Made by a program: the position numbers and the translations under genes. This document shows, in pieces, positions 45,122-56,959 of a stretch of DNA of 64,000 nt. The DNA is from Boothiomyces macroporosus (Eukaryota; Chytridiomycota; Chytridiomycetes; Rhizophydiales; Terramycetaceae): assembly GCA_027604185.1 (NCBI GenBank), contig JADGKB010000017.1:62001-126000 (forward strand). Reading direction: 5' to 3'. The notes beneath the pieces are model-generated. The model did not search any database, was not told where the DNA came from, and saw nothing but the letters and a program-made list of their open reading frames with translations. How positions within the stretch are numbered: position 1 is the stretch's first letter; every line of letters begins with the position of its first letter.

Positions 45122-46663
45122 ATGAAGCGAAGTAGAATTGATGACTCTGATTCGAGGTAATCACTGTGTAACAAAGTGGTCCAAAGTCAAAGAGTTTGAA
45201 AATTCGAGATTTAGTTGAGTCTTCAGATGAAAGTGACGAAGGATCTGGATCTGAAGAAGATGAAGTAAGTACATGCTAATCTAGCCATGTGTAATTTGTG
45301 GGGACGAGGAAACAACCTCAAAAAATCTTTTGATATTTTGTGACGGGAAAGGTAAACCTTTGCTAATATTTTGATTGTGACATTCCAGTTCATCTCAGTA
45401 GAAAAAGTTAATTTTAGAGTGCTATGGAGTGGATGAGGTTCCACCAGGAGATGAGAAATGGCATTGCCATAGGTCTATACCTTCTAACCTAGATGCGAAG
45501 ACGGAGTTGCAGTAAATGAAACTGAGGCTATTTGCTGCCCAGTCAAGGGTGGTGCATTTAAGCGGACGAATTTTCCAAAAAAGTATATCCATGTTGCTTG
45601 TGCATGGTGGAATCCAGCGGTAGAGGCCAATAAGGATGGATATGCAGTAGAGAAGTGGCTATTGGACAAACAGGTACTTTTGCACTTACCAAGACGTGCT
45701 ATATTTGCAAATCTAACAAAGGGCTCACCATAAGATGTAAATCGCCTGGTTGTAAAAAGTAGAATTCATTTAATGAACAGATGGTTTCACGTTTTATGCG
45801 CCGTTGAGAATGAGACCTTGAAGCTATCTAAACCAAAGGACGTCAAGCATGCAGTGATGTGTGATGAGCATAACGACGATAGCAAATCTTCAAATCTCTC
45901 ACAAAAAAAGAAAAAGAAAGTCGATGATTCCTATAGTGCCACCGAAGAGGAATCTAGCCAGGAATCAGAAAAGGAAGTAGTGGAGAAACCAAAGCCAAAG
46001 AAAATTACAACGATACCAAAGCATATTCAGGAGAGGATGAATGGCAACAAGACGAATGGGACCCCCACGAAACCAACTCCTGTAGATATTAAAAACACAG
46101 TAATTGTTCAACTAAAAAAGAATTTTAGTGAATCCAAGCCCTCCAAGTCACCAAACTTAATTAATAACCCTTGGAATTGGATAATGGATAAAATCAATAT
46201 TATAAAAGAAGCATCCCAGAGTATCGAAAATATACCTATTGAAGTTAGAGGTACAGCTGATTTAATATTAGGAAATATCCTCCCTACACCAAAAAAAGAG
46301 GCAAAGGCATCTCCACTAGACTCTCTTTTAGATAGTGCCTTTGATGAAAGCCTTTCTAAAACTGTGGAGCAAAAAGATCAGGAAATTCAATCCCTGAAGG
46401 CACAGCTGTCTGCAAGACCAACAATTGACGTAATTAATAGATTGCAGGAGGAGAATAATCTGTTGAAATCAAAAAATGGAGTAACAGCAGATTTGAACTT
46501 GATTGCACAATACCGCACCAATCAAGAAAATGTGATTGCAATATTTTCTCATCTGCAGATACCAAACTTAGGGCAACCAAATGAAACAAACATATCACAA
46601 TTTTTATCATCCCTAAGATCAGTTCTTGAACGAACAAACAATTCAAATGATACTAAAAATTAA
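45122..46663 (+). CDS. PHD plus extended-PHD chromatin reader
   Basis: Seven introns of 20-22 nt, six of them within the first 650 bp, give 465 aa. The first PHD has CVICGDEET, LIFCDGKDCDIPVHLSCYG and WHCHRC. The extended PHD follows: CCPVKGGAFKRT, YIHVACAWW, CYICKSNKGLTIRCKSPGCK, then WFHVLCAVENE. This PHD-Zn-ePHD order is that of JADE/BRPF/AF10 proteins, which read unmodified histone H3 tails. The rest is Lys/Ser-rich with a coiled coil near residues 380-410. The third intron (45352-45373) needs a TG 3' splice site to keep the fourth zinc ligand. Confidence 0.88.
45352..45373 (+). other. 22-nt intron with TG 3' splice site
   Basis: GTAAACCTTT to CTAATATTTTG. Removal gives FCDGK|DCDIPVHLSC with the PHD Cys and His spacing intact. 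The next AG (CATTCCAG, 14 nt later) would delete the DC zinc ligand and lead to a stop. The end CTAATATTTTG resembles the branch region of other introns here, with TTTG in place of TAG. Confidence 0.7.
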
Positions 46664-46681
46664 TATATTTTTGGATTTGTA

Positions 46682-49600
46682 TTATAAATCAGCTGAAATG
46701 TGGATTGCGTAATCTGCAATAGCCTTCTGCCAGTCATTTTGATGTGTACGGCTAACGTTAACAGGAAATACGATTCTGCTCTACATAGGTATGCTAATTT
46801 GTCGGAAGGAGACAGCTCTATCACTTTTGAAAATGCTTCTTCAGATTTAGCGTGCTGGCCGAGGCAATTGTAGAGATATCCTAGGTTAAAATATGCCATA
46901 GAAGAATTAGGATTCAGATTGATGGCATTATGCAGATCCTCTATACTCGCTTCGTATTGTTTCGACATGGCATATGCGATTCCTCTATTTAATAGTGCCT
47001 CCTCGTCTTTTGGGCTTAATTTGATTGCCTAGAATTATAGTAAATTACGGTACTGAGATATTCTATTGCTTTTTCCCAGTTTCGTTGCTTGAGATAGTGA
47101 TTTCCAGCGTTGTAGTATGCGAGAGCGTAATTGGGATTGGCCTTTATAGCAATCTAATATTATGAATGCAGTACTTTGTAGTTCTGTAGTGCAGAAACGT
47201 TATCATTCATTGCTTCATAGATTACCCCTCTGTTTGTCAAGAATTCTGCATTGTGTGGTGATATTTCCTATTATTAATTCCACTTACTATCGCTCTTGTG
47301 ATATCTAAATAGGCAGCAAATTGGTTATTAAGTAGAGAGTTGATTAGGGATCTTCCTTCTAATGCTGATGTACAAAGGGGATCTATCGTGAAGGCCATTG
47401 TAAAGAATTTCCAAGCGAGTTTGTATTCTCCTTCACTTTGCTTTGTGTAGGCGATGTTCACGTACGTTTCGGCATTAGTAGGGTACATGTGCAGAACTCT
47501 GCAGTAGTCCCGTCTACTAAGTTCAAGCTCTTTCATATTAGCATACACGTTTCCTCTTCCTAAAATTGCCTCTTTGGTAGAAGGCTCTAATTTCATCGAC
47601 TCGGTAAATTCAACGCAACTTTCTTGTAACTTTCCAACTTTTTGGTATGCGAGACCCAGTAAGGATCTCAGTTTGGCCTCCTTTGGGCTTATTTTGACTG
47701 CTTCGATAAAGTCACATAAGGCATTTTGATTATCGCCCAATTTCCAATACAGAATAGCCCTCTGTCGATATGCATTCTACATGAAATGATTTAGTACCAA
47801 ATTGTTATCGTTTAGAAGTAAAACTATACTGTAATCCTTGATTGCATTATGATGGTCACCTGAAGCTTCGAATGCCATAGCCCTATTGAAAAATGCAAAA
47901 TAACTCGTCTGTATGTTAACTATATGCACCTTGTCGATTGTTGCGGCCTTGGTGTAATCCATTATAGCAATTCCAAATTGATTCAGCCTGCATTTGCTGT
48001 TACCTCGTAAAATATGTGCCCTAATACTGGTTGGCTCAATTTTCAAAGCTTCATCGCAATCAGCAATCGCCTTTTGGTATTGCCCTTTACTTTCATAATA
48101 TGCAGCCCTCGTAAGATATGCATCAAAGAATTTAGGATCCAGTTCAAGAGCATAGTTCAGATCCTGCTCTCCATCTTCATTGCCTTGAGCAAACCTGCAT
48201 ATACCCCGATGGAAATATGCTTTAGAAAACTTGGGGATTAGGCCAATGCACTTTGAGAATTCCTCCTCCGCCAAGGACCAGTTTTTTAAATGTTCGTAAC
48301 AAATACCTTTTTGGAGCGAAATTTGTGGATCATCCTTCCCTGCATCAGACACAGAAACTAGATCGTTTAGCGCACCTTGATAATCACCGTACTGGATCCT
48401 TGCTTTGGCTACAATTGATAACAGTACAGGGTCGTCGATATGCTTGAATCGTTTCTTCCGCTCGTCAAATTCATCAATCACTTGTTTGTATTTCCTTTGG
48501 AAGGATAATATTAGTGCACGCTGAATAAGTGAAAAATCACCTGTATGAATGTCTGTGCTATGCCAGAATTCAAGTCAAACGCTGCATGGAAATCTTTAGT
48601 TGCCTCTGGCACCTTTCCCTGACTGAGTAGCATCCTTCCACGATACAAAAACAGCACATAATTACTTGGTCTGATATGAATAGCACGGCTGTAGTCTTTT
48701 ATAGCCAAATACGCATAGGATTGTACCATTTCTAATTTGTTTCCTCTGATGGCTCTTTTCGAATTATGGGTTGTTAACGTCAGCAAACTTTCCTTGTAGA
48801 TCTTCTCATACAGTTCTCCCCGGTTGATGTAACCCCTTAGGTTGCAAGGGTCTAACTTAATTGCGAATTACCTGCTGATATGGCTAGATTCAGATTATGT
48901 TTCGCTTCAGCATAGGTACTAGAGTTTTTCATGTATAGAGCACCCAAGTTTAAGAACGCTTTTGCTTTTCGAGGATCAAGCTCAATAGCTTGAGTTAGTC
49001 CAAGCTTACCAGACATGTAATCTGCGATCGCCAAATTATCAAATCCCAGACGTTGATATAGCAATGCTCGATGGTAGAAAGCATCAGAATTAGTTTCATA
49101 GGGATTTAGTAATATCGAAACGCTTAGGTCTTGGATTGCCCATTGAGGGTTTTGCTCTCTTAAAAGACACCCTCTGTGAAAAAAGTATCTGAAGTTGTCT
49201 GGACTAATTCTAATAGCTTGCGTGAGATCCTAAGATCAGAAAAGTTTACTTCCATTGCATCATAATAGAAGGAAAGAGCAGCATACGATCTACCCCGAAA
49301 CATGTAAGCATCTGCATCTTCTGGATCAATTAATATTAATTTGGTAAATTCGTTTATCGCGTCAGACCATAATTGACGCTGAAATGAATACATTGCTAAA
49401 TTTTGTATAGCTTGGTCATTGTTTGGATCCAGCATTCGAACTATTCTAAAATCTTCATTGGCAAATGTAGTTTCCTAAGTTAATATGGGATACGTGATCG
49501 ATTTCGAAGAGACACGCTCGATTGTAGTAGGCATCAGCGCAGTCAGACTTTAATCTTATAACCGTCGAATAGTTTATAATCGCGAGCTTGAACATTCCTA

Positions 49601-52600
49601 GATTACTTTAAAAATACCTATAGCTTGGTAAATTCGTGCCTTTGCCTGGAAAGCAGCTAGATGGATCTTGTTATTTTCGGTTATTGCATCTAGATCCCTG
49701 AGTGCGGATTCTGCATCGTTATATCTCAGGTATAACTGGTGTCTATGCCACAGACCATCAGAATTAAAGGGGTCTATCATTAATTTGGTTTACCAAACTG
49801 AATGGCCAAGTCCAAATCCTCCATGGCTCTGATAAATTTTTCCATTCTGGAAAATATTACACCTCTCCTTCTGTGATGTGCAGGAATGGGTACTTTACTT
49901 GCTTCAATTAATTGATTGATTTTCTCCAGCTCTTCTTCAAAATTAATTTCCTGAACGGGACTAGCAGCTCCATCTTCTTTTAGGATAGGAGTTCCTGTTG
50001 CGTCCAGAGGAGGACCTGCATATTAGATTCAAATACCAGGGTCATCAAAGGTAGGATATTTAATACGCTCCAATGGGGTGAGACCTAATTTTCTCCTTTT
50101 AATGTTGTGGACTACTTCATACAAAGTGGTAGAGTTTTGCTTTGTGTATCCATTAATGGCTAAACCACTTCGTATGGTGCCAGTGTGAATGGCTTCGACT
50201 GAATCTGGAATTAATTTATATTACCGGTTGCGCTTGGTTTATCTCTTTCTGCTGGTAGCCCTATTACTGGTCGCAAAGTCAAATTTAAATCCAGCTTGTT
50301 GGTAAGAGGATCCACGGTCTTTCTAGTGTACAGGTGAGGGTTCTTAATCATATCAATCGCTCTTCGTTGATTGGTGTAGTATGTTTTCGGACTAATTTCG
50401 TTGCTGCTTTGCGGTTTTGCAATTACCTCATTCTTTGGCTCCAATTTCTCAATCAGCTCATCAGCAGCAGCTGGAGGAGCCACATCCATAACTTCACTTT
50501 CCGGTTCTATCATCAACTTTTCAGGTTTAAGAGCATTAATAAGTGTTTTTTTCATTATATCTTTCTTTAAGTAACGCCAAAGTTGCTGTGCTTTGAGATT
50601 TGGCTTCTTTTCCTCATCTGGCTCTTCTTCTGTGATATATTCATCCTCCGTTTCAACATTTTCCTTTGGTAATTGGAAAGTCGCTGTTGACTTTCGTCTG
50701 TCTTTACTCTCTCTTGGAACTACTTTTCTTTTCTCGTATTCTTGCAATGCTTTGATCACATATCCATCCAACGGGTCATTAGAGTTGCTGTAATTCAAAG
50801 ACGAGATCTGCCCCAATGACGTACTGGACGTATGAACTGTGTAGGGGGTCTGCTCAATCTCATCTTTGTTGAGGGATAAGAAGAAATCAGGGTGCTGTAC
50901 AGCCAACTTTCCTTTTTTCAATCTACCTTTGGTAGCGGTATTTATGATAAAGTCTGGCAACGCCTTTTTTACAAATCCTGGTAGCTTATCCTTTACAAAA
51001 TCTATGGTATCATTCAAAGTGACTTTGGTCAAGACTTTTCCAGTATCTGCGAGTCCAATATTTTTTGCCACTTTCAATGCCAATTTACTTTGTTCAACTT
51101 CTGGTTTATGCTCTGGTTGCAATGAACCAATTACTGCAGTTCCTGCTCCACCAAGAATAATGGTGTTATCAACAGCAGCTCCTTTTACCTCTAATAATTC
51201 TGCTTCTTCCTCATCATCTTTTGGGATGGCGTTTGGTGTTTTAGGTGGGCTATTATCTGTGTCAGTTTGCCCTTCACCCATTTCCTCTTGAACCTCTTTA
51301 GCTATTTCAGAGGCATCTTTTGTAAGTTCATTTTGCTTTTCGAAAAGCATCAGCATGTGCTTTAAATTATTTTTCTCTCTAATATTATTAAAAGTTACGC
51401 CAATTCATCAAGTCTTTGTTGATATCTAGATCGCTTCGTAGGAGGGTCCGGTTTTAGCGAATTAGTTATATCTTCTTGCGTTGCATACTTTGCAAAGATT
51501 AACGTCTTTTGAGGGATTTCCTTTCCATGTTTTCTCCGTGTAAATTTAGGTTTTGGCAATTTTGGAGGTTTGTTAACAGCAGTTTTTTTCTGAATTGACT
51601 TTTGTACCATCTTTGGAATATCTTTGCCAGTAGATTCCCTTGTAGTTGTAGTTTCAGATGTTGATTCTCCAGTTTTAGGGCGTGAATGTGATTGTGCAGC
51701 TGACAAGCATCTGGAGCAGTTCGAGTCAGAAATAGGACAAGAGCAACTCCAAGTAACAGAATTTGACGGTGTATTATCTACTGTAGTTCCAATATTGGAG
51801 GCAGATTTTACATCTCTTTTGATGACACCAGACTCCAAGTTTGATTTAAAGGAAATTCTCGCCGAGGTTGACAATCTTTCCGTTTTTGCAATATTTTGGC
51901 CATTTTCTTTGATGTTTATTCCTGAATCGACATCTGGCACTTCTATAGAAGGGCGAATTGCAATGGACACTAGCAAATCATCCTGAATGTTTAATTCAGC
52001 GTGAGGTGTACTGGGTTTATCACCTGTCGGCATTTCATCTCCTTGGATCTCACCTTTAGTTTCGTCCTTTTTTGTGAAAACAGGAACATTCTTGAACTTT
52101 GACAAATCATAGTCGGATGTTGTCCGCTCAGTGTAAAGAGTTTTCTTTCTATTTTCTAAAATCGACGCAAAGTGAGTTACGATACTGTCAACATCGTCTA
52201 TATTTTGGAAACTTCCAATATCAACAGATTCTTCAGACATTGGTTTCTCTTCTGTTACTTCCGTTTCTGCCTCTGGCTCCACACTCTCATTTTTTATGTA
52301 AACAGGTTCTAATTCTTCAGGGGTTTCTTCTCTCTTTGGAATTGTAATTGGATTTTCAATGGTAATGGGCTTTGATTCAACAAATTTTTGTGGTTCATAG
52401 TTTACTTTTTGCCCAACTAGCATAACAGATAAAAGATCCTGCTTTTCATGCTTTGTTGGGCTATTGATTTTAGATGAGTTTAGTCTACCCGTTGGTGCTT
52501 TGCTGAAGTCTGAATGTTTCGATTTTGTTTCTAGACGTTCCTCATCGCTGGTAAAGTCTGACGAATAACTCTTTTTTAAAACTTGAGAATCGATTAATAC

Positions 52601-53743
52601 AGTCTTGGGAGTCTTTTTAGTGGATACAGATTGAGCTGGTGCAGGCTTTTGTTCAATTTCACTTTCAGGCTCGCTCTCTGTCGGCTCCTCTGTTTCTTCA
52701 ATTATTTCTTCGTCTTCATACATTGATGAATTGAATAATGAATTTGGATCAAACGTGTTTCGTCTCCCGGGTAGTCTATTTGGGTCCAACGTAGTCCGTC
52801 TCCTATTTGGACTATTCGGATTGAAACTTTGTGTATCAACGGTGCTTCGTCTTTTTGACATGCTACTTCTGCTTCCAGATGGATCAGCTGCCCTTCTGCG
52901 CGATCCTAATACCCCATTTGCATTATCCAAGGGATTTCTTCCAGAGCTTGCATCCGATATCCTCGCATTATCATTTATACTCTTTCGTTTGTCCACAAAG
53001 CTATTGTCCTTTGATGAATTCGCACTTGATTTTCCATATTCCATGGTGTTTTCTCTAGTAAGAAACATGCTTCTCGGCGATTCTTGATTATCTTCCTCCC
53101 TTTCAGCATTTAATGCACCCCATGTTGTCCTGAAATTATATCTTTCGTACCTTCTACTCCGTGCCTTTTTTATATTAGCTAGGTTTAACGCTGACCCTTT
53201 TAGCGTAGCCTCCTTGGTACGTTTAGGAAAATCATCAGTCTCTTTATCTGGATGGTTACTAACTGACATGTTGACATTAAATAGATCTTTTCCGTCGTCG
53301 CTTTCTTCTTCTGGATCCGCTATGACATGCATTCTTTCAGGAGGATCGTCTTGTTCCATACTCCTCCTCCGGGCTAAAAATATCAAATCTGTTTCAAGGG
53401 AGGCTTTTGAATTCCTGGTATTAAATAATCGAACCTTCTGATCTTTGTATTTATCGCTTGTATATCCAAATCATTTGAAGTGGGGGAAGTGACGGAATTT
53501 CTGAGTGAATTAAAGGTACCTTTCTGAAGAAGGAACAAACATTTGCGTCAATGAATTCGCTGAAATTGCCATTTTTAACGGGGTGAAACCTTCTTCTGGT
53601 TTATCATTCAGATTCTCTGTACTTTCACGCGCTTCTTCTATTACAATCCCAGGAGCGGACTCGTCCACTTCCACCAAATCTTCTCCCAGCTCTTCCTGTA
53701 ATTTTTTGCGAACAATGTTTGTCAGATTACTCCTCTTTTTCAT
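46682..53743 (-). CDS. Giant tetratricopeptide repeat protein, TTC6-like
   Basis: Eighteen introns of 19-21 nt unite the whole interval into one frame of 2232 aa. The first 1300 residues are low-complexity and charged: RR-x-T-x-D-P motifs near KRRSTVDTQSFNP, RRRTTLDPNRL and GRRNTFDPN, a CSCPISDSNCSRC cluster, and many acidic tracts. The last 900 residues are TPR units (AYFHRGICRFAQGN, AYLTRAAYYESKGQYQKAI, AYFNLGYLYNCLGQHAKSEE). TPR phase is continuous across splices, including two introns of 21 nt with no in-frame stop. Long TPR proteins of the TTC6 type are linked to cilia in animals; the assignment is by architecture. It starts 23 bp from the divergent HAD gene. Confidence 0.82.
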
Positions 53744-53766
53744 GTCTGTTCGTGTCTACAAAAAAA

Positions 53767-54382
53767 ATGTCACTGAAAAATCCTTTTAAAATATTGGTGG
53801 TATTTGACTTGAATGGGACACTGATGACAAGGCTGAATGCAAAGGAATACAGAGTTTTCAAGAAAGCGAATAGTATAGCGCCTGATTTTACGGTAAATAA
53901 ATCCAAAGTATTTAAACGACCACATTGGGATAAATTCCTGGAAGCGCTGATGAAATTACCACATATCGAAGTAGCAGTGTGGACTTCTGCTCAGCCAAAT
54001 AATGCTGTTCCCCTTACTGAAAAGCTGTTTGGGAAATATGTAAACAGGCTGCAATTTATACTGGATAGGTCGCACTGTGAAGATGCACCAATGGGGGTCA
54101 AAGTGGATACTGCAGTTAAAAACCTTGAACTGGTATTTGATACTAAACTGTCTAGTGGGAAATGGGATATAGTAATTGGAACTAAATTAGACAAATACCA
54201 TTCTCGTTGATGATTCAAAATCCAAAGCCAAGAAACAAACTGAAAACCTGGTTGAAATACCGACCTTTGATGTTACAATTTCTTCGTCAGATGATTTCTT
54301 GCTTGTACTTTTGAATTGGTTGAGTACACTGAAACCAGGCGATGTTAGGGAAACAATCAGAGAAAACTCTCCATTTCAATAA
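53767..54382 (+). CDS. Small FCP1/NIF-type HAD protein with DLNGT motif
   Basis: One 19-nt intron gives 198 aa. The N-terminal motif is VVFDLNGTLMTR: the nucleophile Asp is present but the second acidic residue of DxDxT is Asn. Downstream are FKRPHWDKFLEALMKL, VAVWTSAQPNNA (motif II-like Ser/Thr) and TNTILVDDSKSKAKKQTEN (the DD acid motif). The overall length and order fit NLI-interacting-factor-like phosphatases. A D-L-N-G variant is known to me among fungal members of this group, so it may define a subfamily rather than loss of activity. Catalysis is therefore uncertain. Confidence 0.78.
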
Positions 54383-54387
54383 ATTTA

Positions 54388-54546
54388 TTAAGGTGTATAG
54401 CATGGTAAATAATCGTTATCTCTGTATGCAGGCGGCTTGATTTTATCCTCTTTGTATATAGTTAGCCCCGCTTGAAGCAACACTAGTATCGAGAGCAGCT
54501 TACCAGTAAATGCTGCTACTGCCACCGCATAATCCAGATCTATCAT
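54388..54546 (-). CDS. Tiny single-pass membrane protein with PPxY tail (1)
   Basis: From the ATG at 54546 the protein is 52 aa: MIDLDYAVAVAAFTGKLLSI, a continuing hydrophobic TM, then a short tail with KPPAYRDNDYLPCYTP. An in-frame ATG at 54639 would add 31 residues. I prefer 54546 because the layout then matches the neighbouring gene at 54996-55253 (acidic start, TM, PY tail). PPxY and LPxY motifs bind WW domains of NEDD4/Rsp5 ubiquitin ligases. Convergent with the HAD gene, 5 bp apart. Confidence 0.6.
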   Translation of the reverse strand: MIDLDYAVAVAAFTGKLLSILVLLQAGLTIYKEDKIKPPAYRDNDYLPCYTP

Positions 54547-54639
54547 TAATTGAAAAAGATTCAACTCCCGAAAAGGATTCCAAATCGAGAACTCCCGAAA
54601 AGTTTCAAACCTGACTCTTTGCTCTTTGATGGGGACCAT

Positions 54640-54995
54640 TATATTAGGAGACGTTGTAAATCCAAGGTCTGTTGCCTGGGTTCAGTTTGTCTATTCCCTA
54701 ATACATCTTGCTGTCAAAGTGACTTGTCTCTGTAACGGGAGCTGTAGTGCCTTGATATCATATACCGTATTTTAGATGGCATAAGACCCGAGTCACACTA
54801 ACATTGAGCAAGCAGTACATTCTACTGAAACGAAGACAGCAATCCATTTGGGCTTTATTCTATAGTATAATTTAATATTGAACCACCACTTAAATTCCTC
54901 CAATATTTGACCATATTTACTGATATCGCACTTGAAGAGAGGTGCCACGGGATCTTATAGTATGTAAATTACGTTTAAACAACTAATCTAATTTA
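54640..54995. other. Intergenic, about 350 bp
   Basis: No ORF or spliced reading of the local type was found on either strand, and no RNA gene is evident. It separates two minus-strand PY-motif genes and probably holds the promoter of the first. Confidence 0.5.
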
Positions 54996-55253
54996 TTAAT
55001 GATACTCTGGTGGAGCTTGTCTAGTTTTTTCATAGTCGGGCAATTCAGCACACTTTTCTTCTGGTATATATTGCGGTAATGGCTCTGAATGGGCAGCAGC
55101 AATGGCTTCGATATCTATTCTTTCTTGATTTTGCTTTCTGGAGTTTAGTTGTTGGAAGCAATCGATCACCACTATGACAGCCAGGAACAAGATGAATATA
55201 CCAGATACCTACAATTACTGATGGATTACGACTATGGTTGTTTCCAAGTCCAT
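54996..55253 (-). CDS. Tiny single-pass membrane protein with PPxY tail (2)
   Basis: One 21-nt intron splits the TM segment: MDLETTIV joined to VSGIFILFLAVIVVIDC. The mature reading is 78 aa. The cytosolic tail is acidic and carries LPQY, LPDY and a C-terminal PPEY-H. Three PY-type motifs in 50 residues suggest an adaptor or substrate of a NEDD4/Rsp5-type ligase; this is inference. The organisation resembles the gene at 54388-54546, so the two may be distant paralogues. Confidence 0.68.
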
Positions 55254-55458
55254 TTATTTCTATTTTTCTATAAGTAATCAGACCAACAATTTTTCTGCAT
55301 TTATACAGTCATGAAACAGATTAAATGGGCTCAACTCCAAATTAGTACATGATGACTTTCAATCAAGAACTCAAAGGCGGAAAGTTTAACAACGTTAGGT
55401 TTGGGCTCTATGTACCTCCACTGGTAAAAGTATTTCTTTAAATGCCCATCTAGAACAG

Positions 55459-55627
55459 ATGATTAGGAATAAAGAGTAAGCAGCACACCGCAATAGGCTG
55501 GACGTTTACGCCGCCAAGGTGAAATTGAATGACACGCCCACAAAGATTAGTTTGGTGCTGGCATCAATATCAAATAGATGTACGATTTTTGGGATAGCGG
55601 TTGGGAAAATTTTTGAAGAATCAAAAA
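55459..55627 (+). CDS. Unresolved small coding tract upstream of tafazzin
   Basis: A reading MIRNKE|LDVYAAKVKLND, continuing TPTKISLVLASISNR, is joined by a 21-nt intron of the local type (55476-55496). An 18-nt candidate intron follows near 55581. Upstream, a reading from the ATGs at 55350 and 55353 (MMTFNQELKGGKFNN) is open but no splice joins it in frame. The 3' end runs into the tafazzin start in another frame. It may be a small gene whose exons I could not complete, or an untranslated leader. Confidence 0.25.
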
Positions 55628-56429
55628 ATGATTCCCCCGATGGTTCCAGTATCCAAGTGGGAAAAGAGATTTGTTATAGGATTAGGAGGACTGACATGCA
55701 AATTGGTTTTAAACACAATCGTCAATTTCAAAGTCCAAAATCTGAATATTCTACAAGATGCAATTCGAACGAATAGACCATTAATTACAGTATTTAATCA
55801 CGATTCTACAATAGATGATCCGCTGATATTTGGTACCATTGAACTAACAAGGAATGCTGGATAGCAGTATCCTGTTGGATGTTAACCGTTTTAGATGGAC
55901 GTTATGTGCCCAGGAAATATGTTTCAAGAATAGATTTCTAAATTGGATGTTTTCCGCTGGTCAAGGGATTCCTATTATACGGTAATACAATGGTAATATA
56001 GCGGAAACGGGATCCACCAACCTGGAATAGATATGGCTATAGATATCCTCAATAATAATGGATGGGTGCATATATTTCCAGAAGCAAAAATAAATAACGA
56101 GCCGCAAAATATCCTTCCTTTTAAGTGGGGTATTGCCAGGTAAGATATAGTTAACAAGGTTAATTAGGGAATCTCGCAATCCCCCGTTAGTTGTTCCAGT
56201 ATACCATAAGGGTCTGGCAGAGATACTACCTCCTTTAGAATATAGAAAAGGCCCACATTTGTTTAAAGATCTACATGTTATAGTAGGCGAACCAATTGAA
56301 TTCGACAGTATTGATTACTCTACAGGTCTGGATGAAGAGAAATCCAGAATTGATATTACTCGTAAAGTGGAATCTGAAATGCGAAACCTACATTCACAGT
56401 TCCTATCACTACAAAACAATAATATTTAA
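55628..56429 (+). CDS. TAZ1: Tafazzin (cardiolipin transacylase)
   Basis: Three introns (19, 20 and 19 nt) give 247 aa. The acyltransferase motif H-x4-D is in PLITVFNHDSTIDDPLIFG. Splicing continues into MLDSSILLDVNRFRWTLCAQ and ICFKNRFLNWMFSAGQG, both characteristic of tafazzin. Then come GIHQPGIDMAIDILNNNGWV, HIFPEAKIN and PFKWGIARLI. Tafazzin remodels cardiolipin acyl chains in mitochondrial membranes. The N-terminal hydrophobic segment FVIGLGGLTCKLVLNTIV anchors it. The protein is shorter than yeast Taz1 and about the size of the animal enzyme. Confidence 0.9.
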
Positions 56430-56959
56430 TTTCCAATAAACACCACAAACATCCAGCCTTATTTTCAACGTGATTAAAGTTGAATTAGTTGTGGAGGGGT
56501 AGCCTGAAATCGATCATCACCTGTATAGCCATCCGCCGATGGACACTATGGCAACTAGATGCAACTAAATTGAACTTTCTCACATAAACTTTCAATTCTG
56601 GCCCTAGTTCTCGTGTTGTGATTTTTTGTGTTATTTCTTTTAATTAAGGATACCATTAGCCTATGTGCTCCCGAAATAAGGGTGTGGCTTCTTTAGTTGC
56701 ATACACGAGAATAATATATGGAAAATCCTCAAAGAAACTCAATGAAGGGTGAATTACGTCGATACATAGATATTACTAGTCACCCGAGAGTATGAGGGTT
56801 AATTTGATTTGATTTCTAATCTTCTCGGCAATGGATGAATCATAGAGGAAAATGGCTTTTAAAAAATCTCAAAGAGACTCCGCCCAAAGCTTTGTCACTC
56901 AAAAGGACGTGGCTGGTGCACGTATAAATACAGCTTGAATCATCTTGTAATTCAATCAA
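56430..56959. other. 530-bp spacer upstream of the secreted array
   Basis: This is the longest spacer outside the gene-poor tract. It has no ORF of note. It ends in a TATA box (56923-56930) 30 bp upstream of the first ATG of the secreted cluster, so it probably carries upstream control sequence for that gene. Confidence 0.5.
56923..56930 (+). promoter_or_regulatory. TATA box of secreted paralogue A
   Basis: TATAAATA 30-37 bp before the ATG at 56960, preceded by a G+C-richer stretch (ggctggtgcacg). The same octamer precedes the PHD gene at a similar distance. Confidence 0.5.

Noticed and set aside
50866..53087. Several plus-strand ORFs over the TPR gene and its disordered N-terminus
   Set aside because: Antisense to a continuous spliced frame of 2232 codons; composition is that expected of complement translation.
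785..54382. Strings of adjacent short ORFs in shifting frames, looking like frameshifted pseudogenes
   Set aside because: Removing 18-23 nt GT-AG segments rejoins them with conserved motifs intact and total lengths divisible by three, so they are intact multi-exon genes.
54547..54639. N-terminal extension of the first PY-motif protein from the ATG at 54639
   Set aside because: Open but lacks family support; the shorter start mirrors the neighbouring PY-motif gene. Left as a possibility in the feature text.
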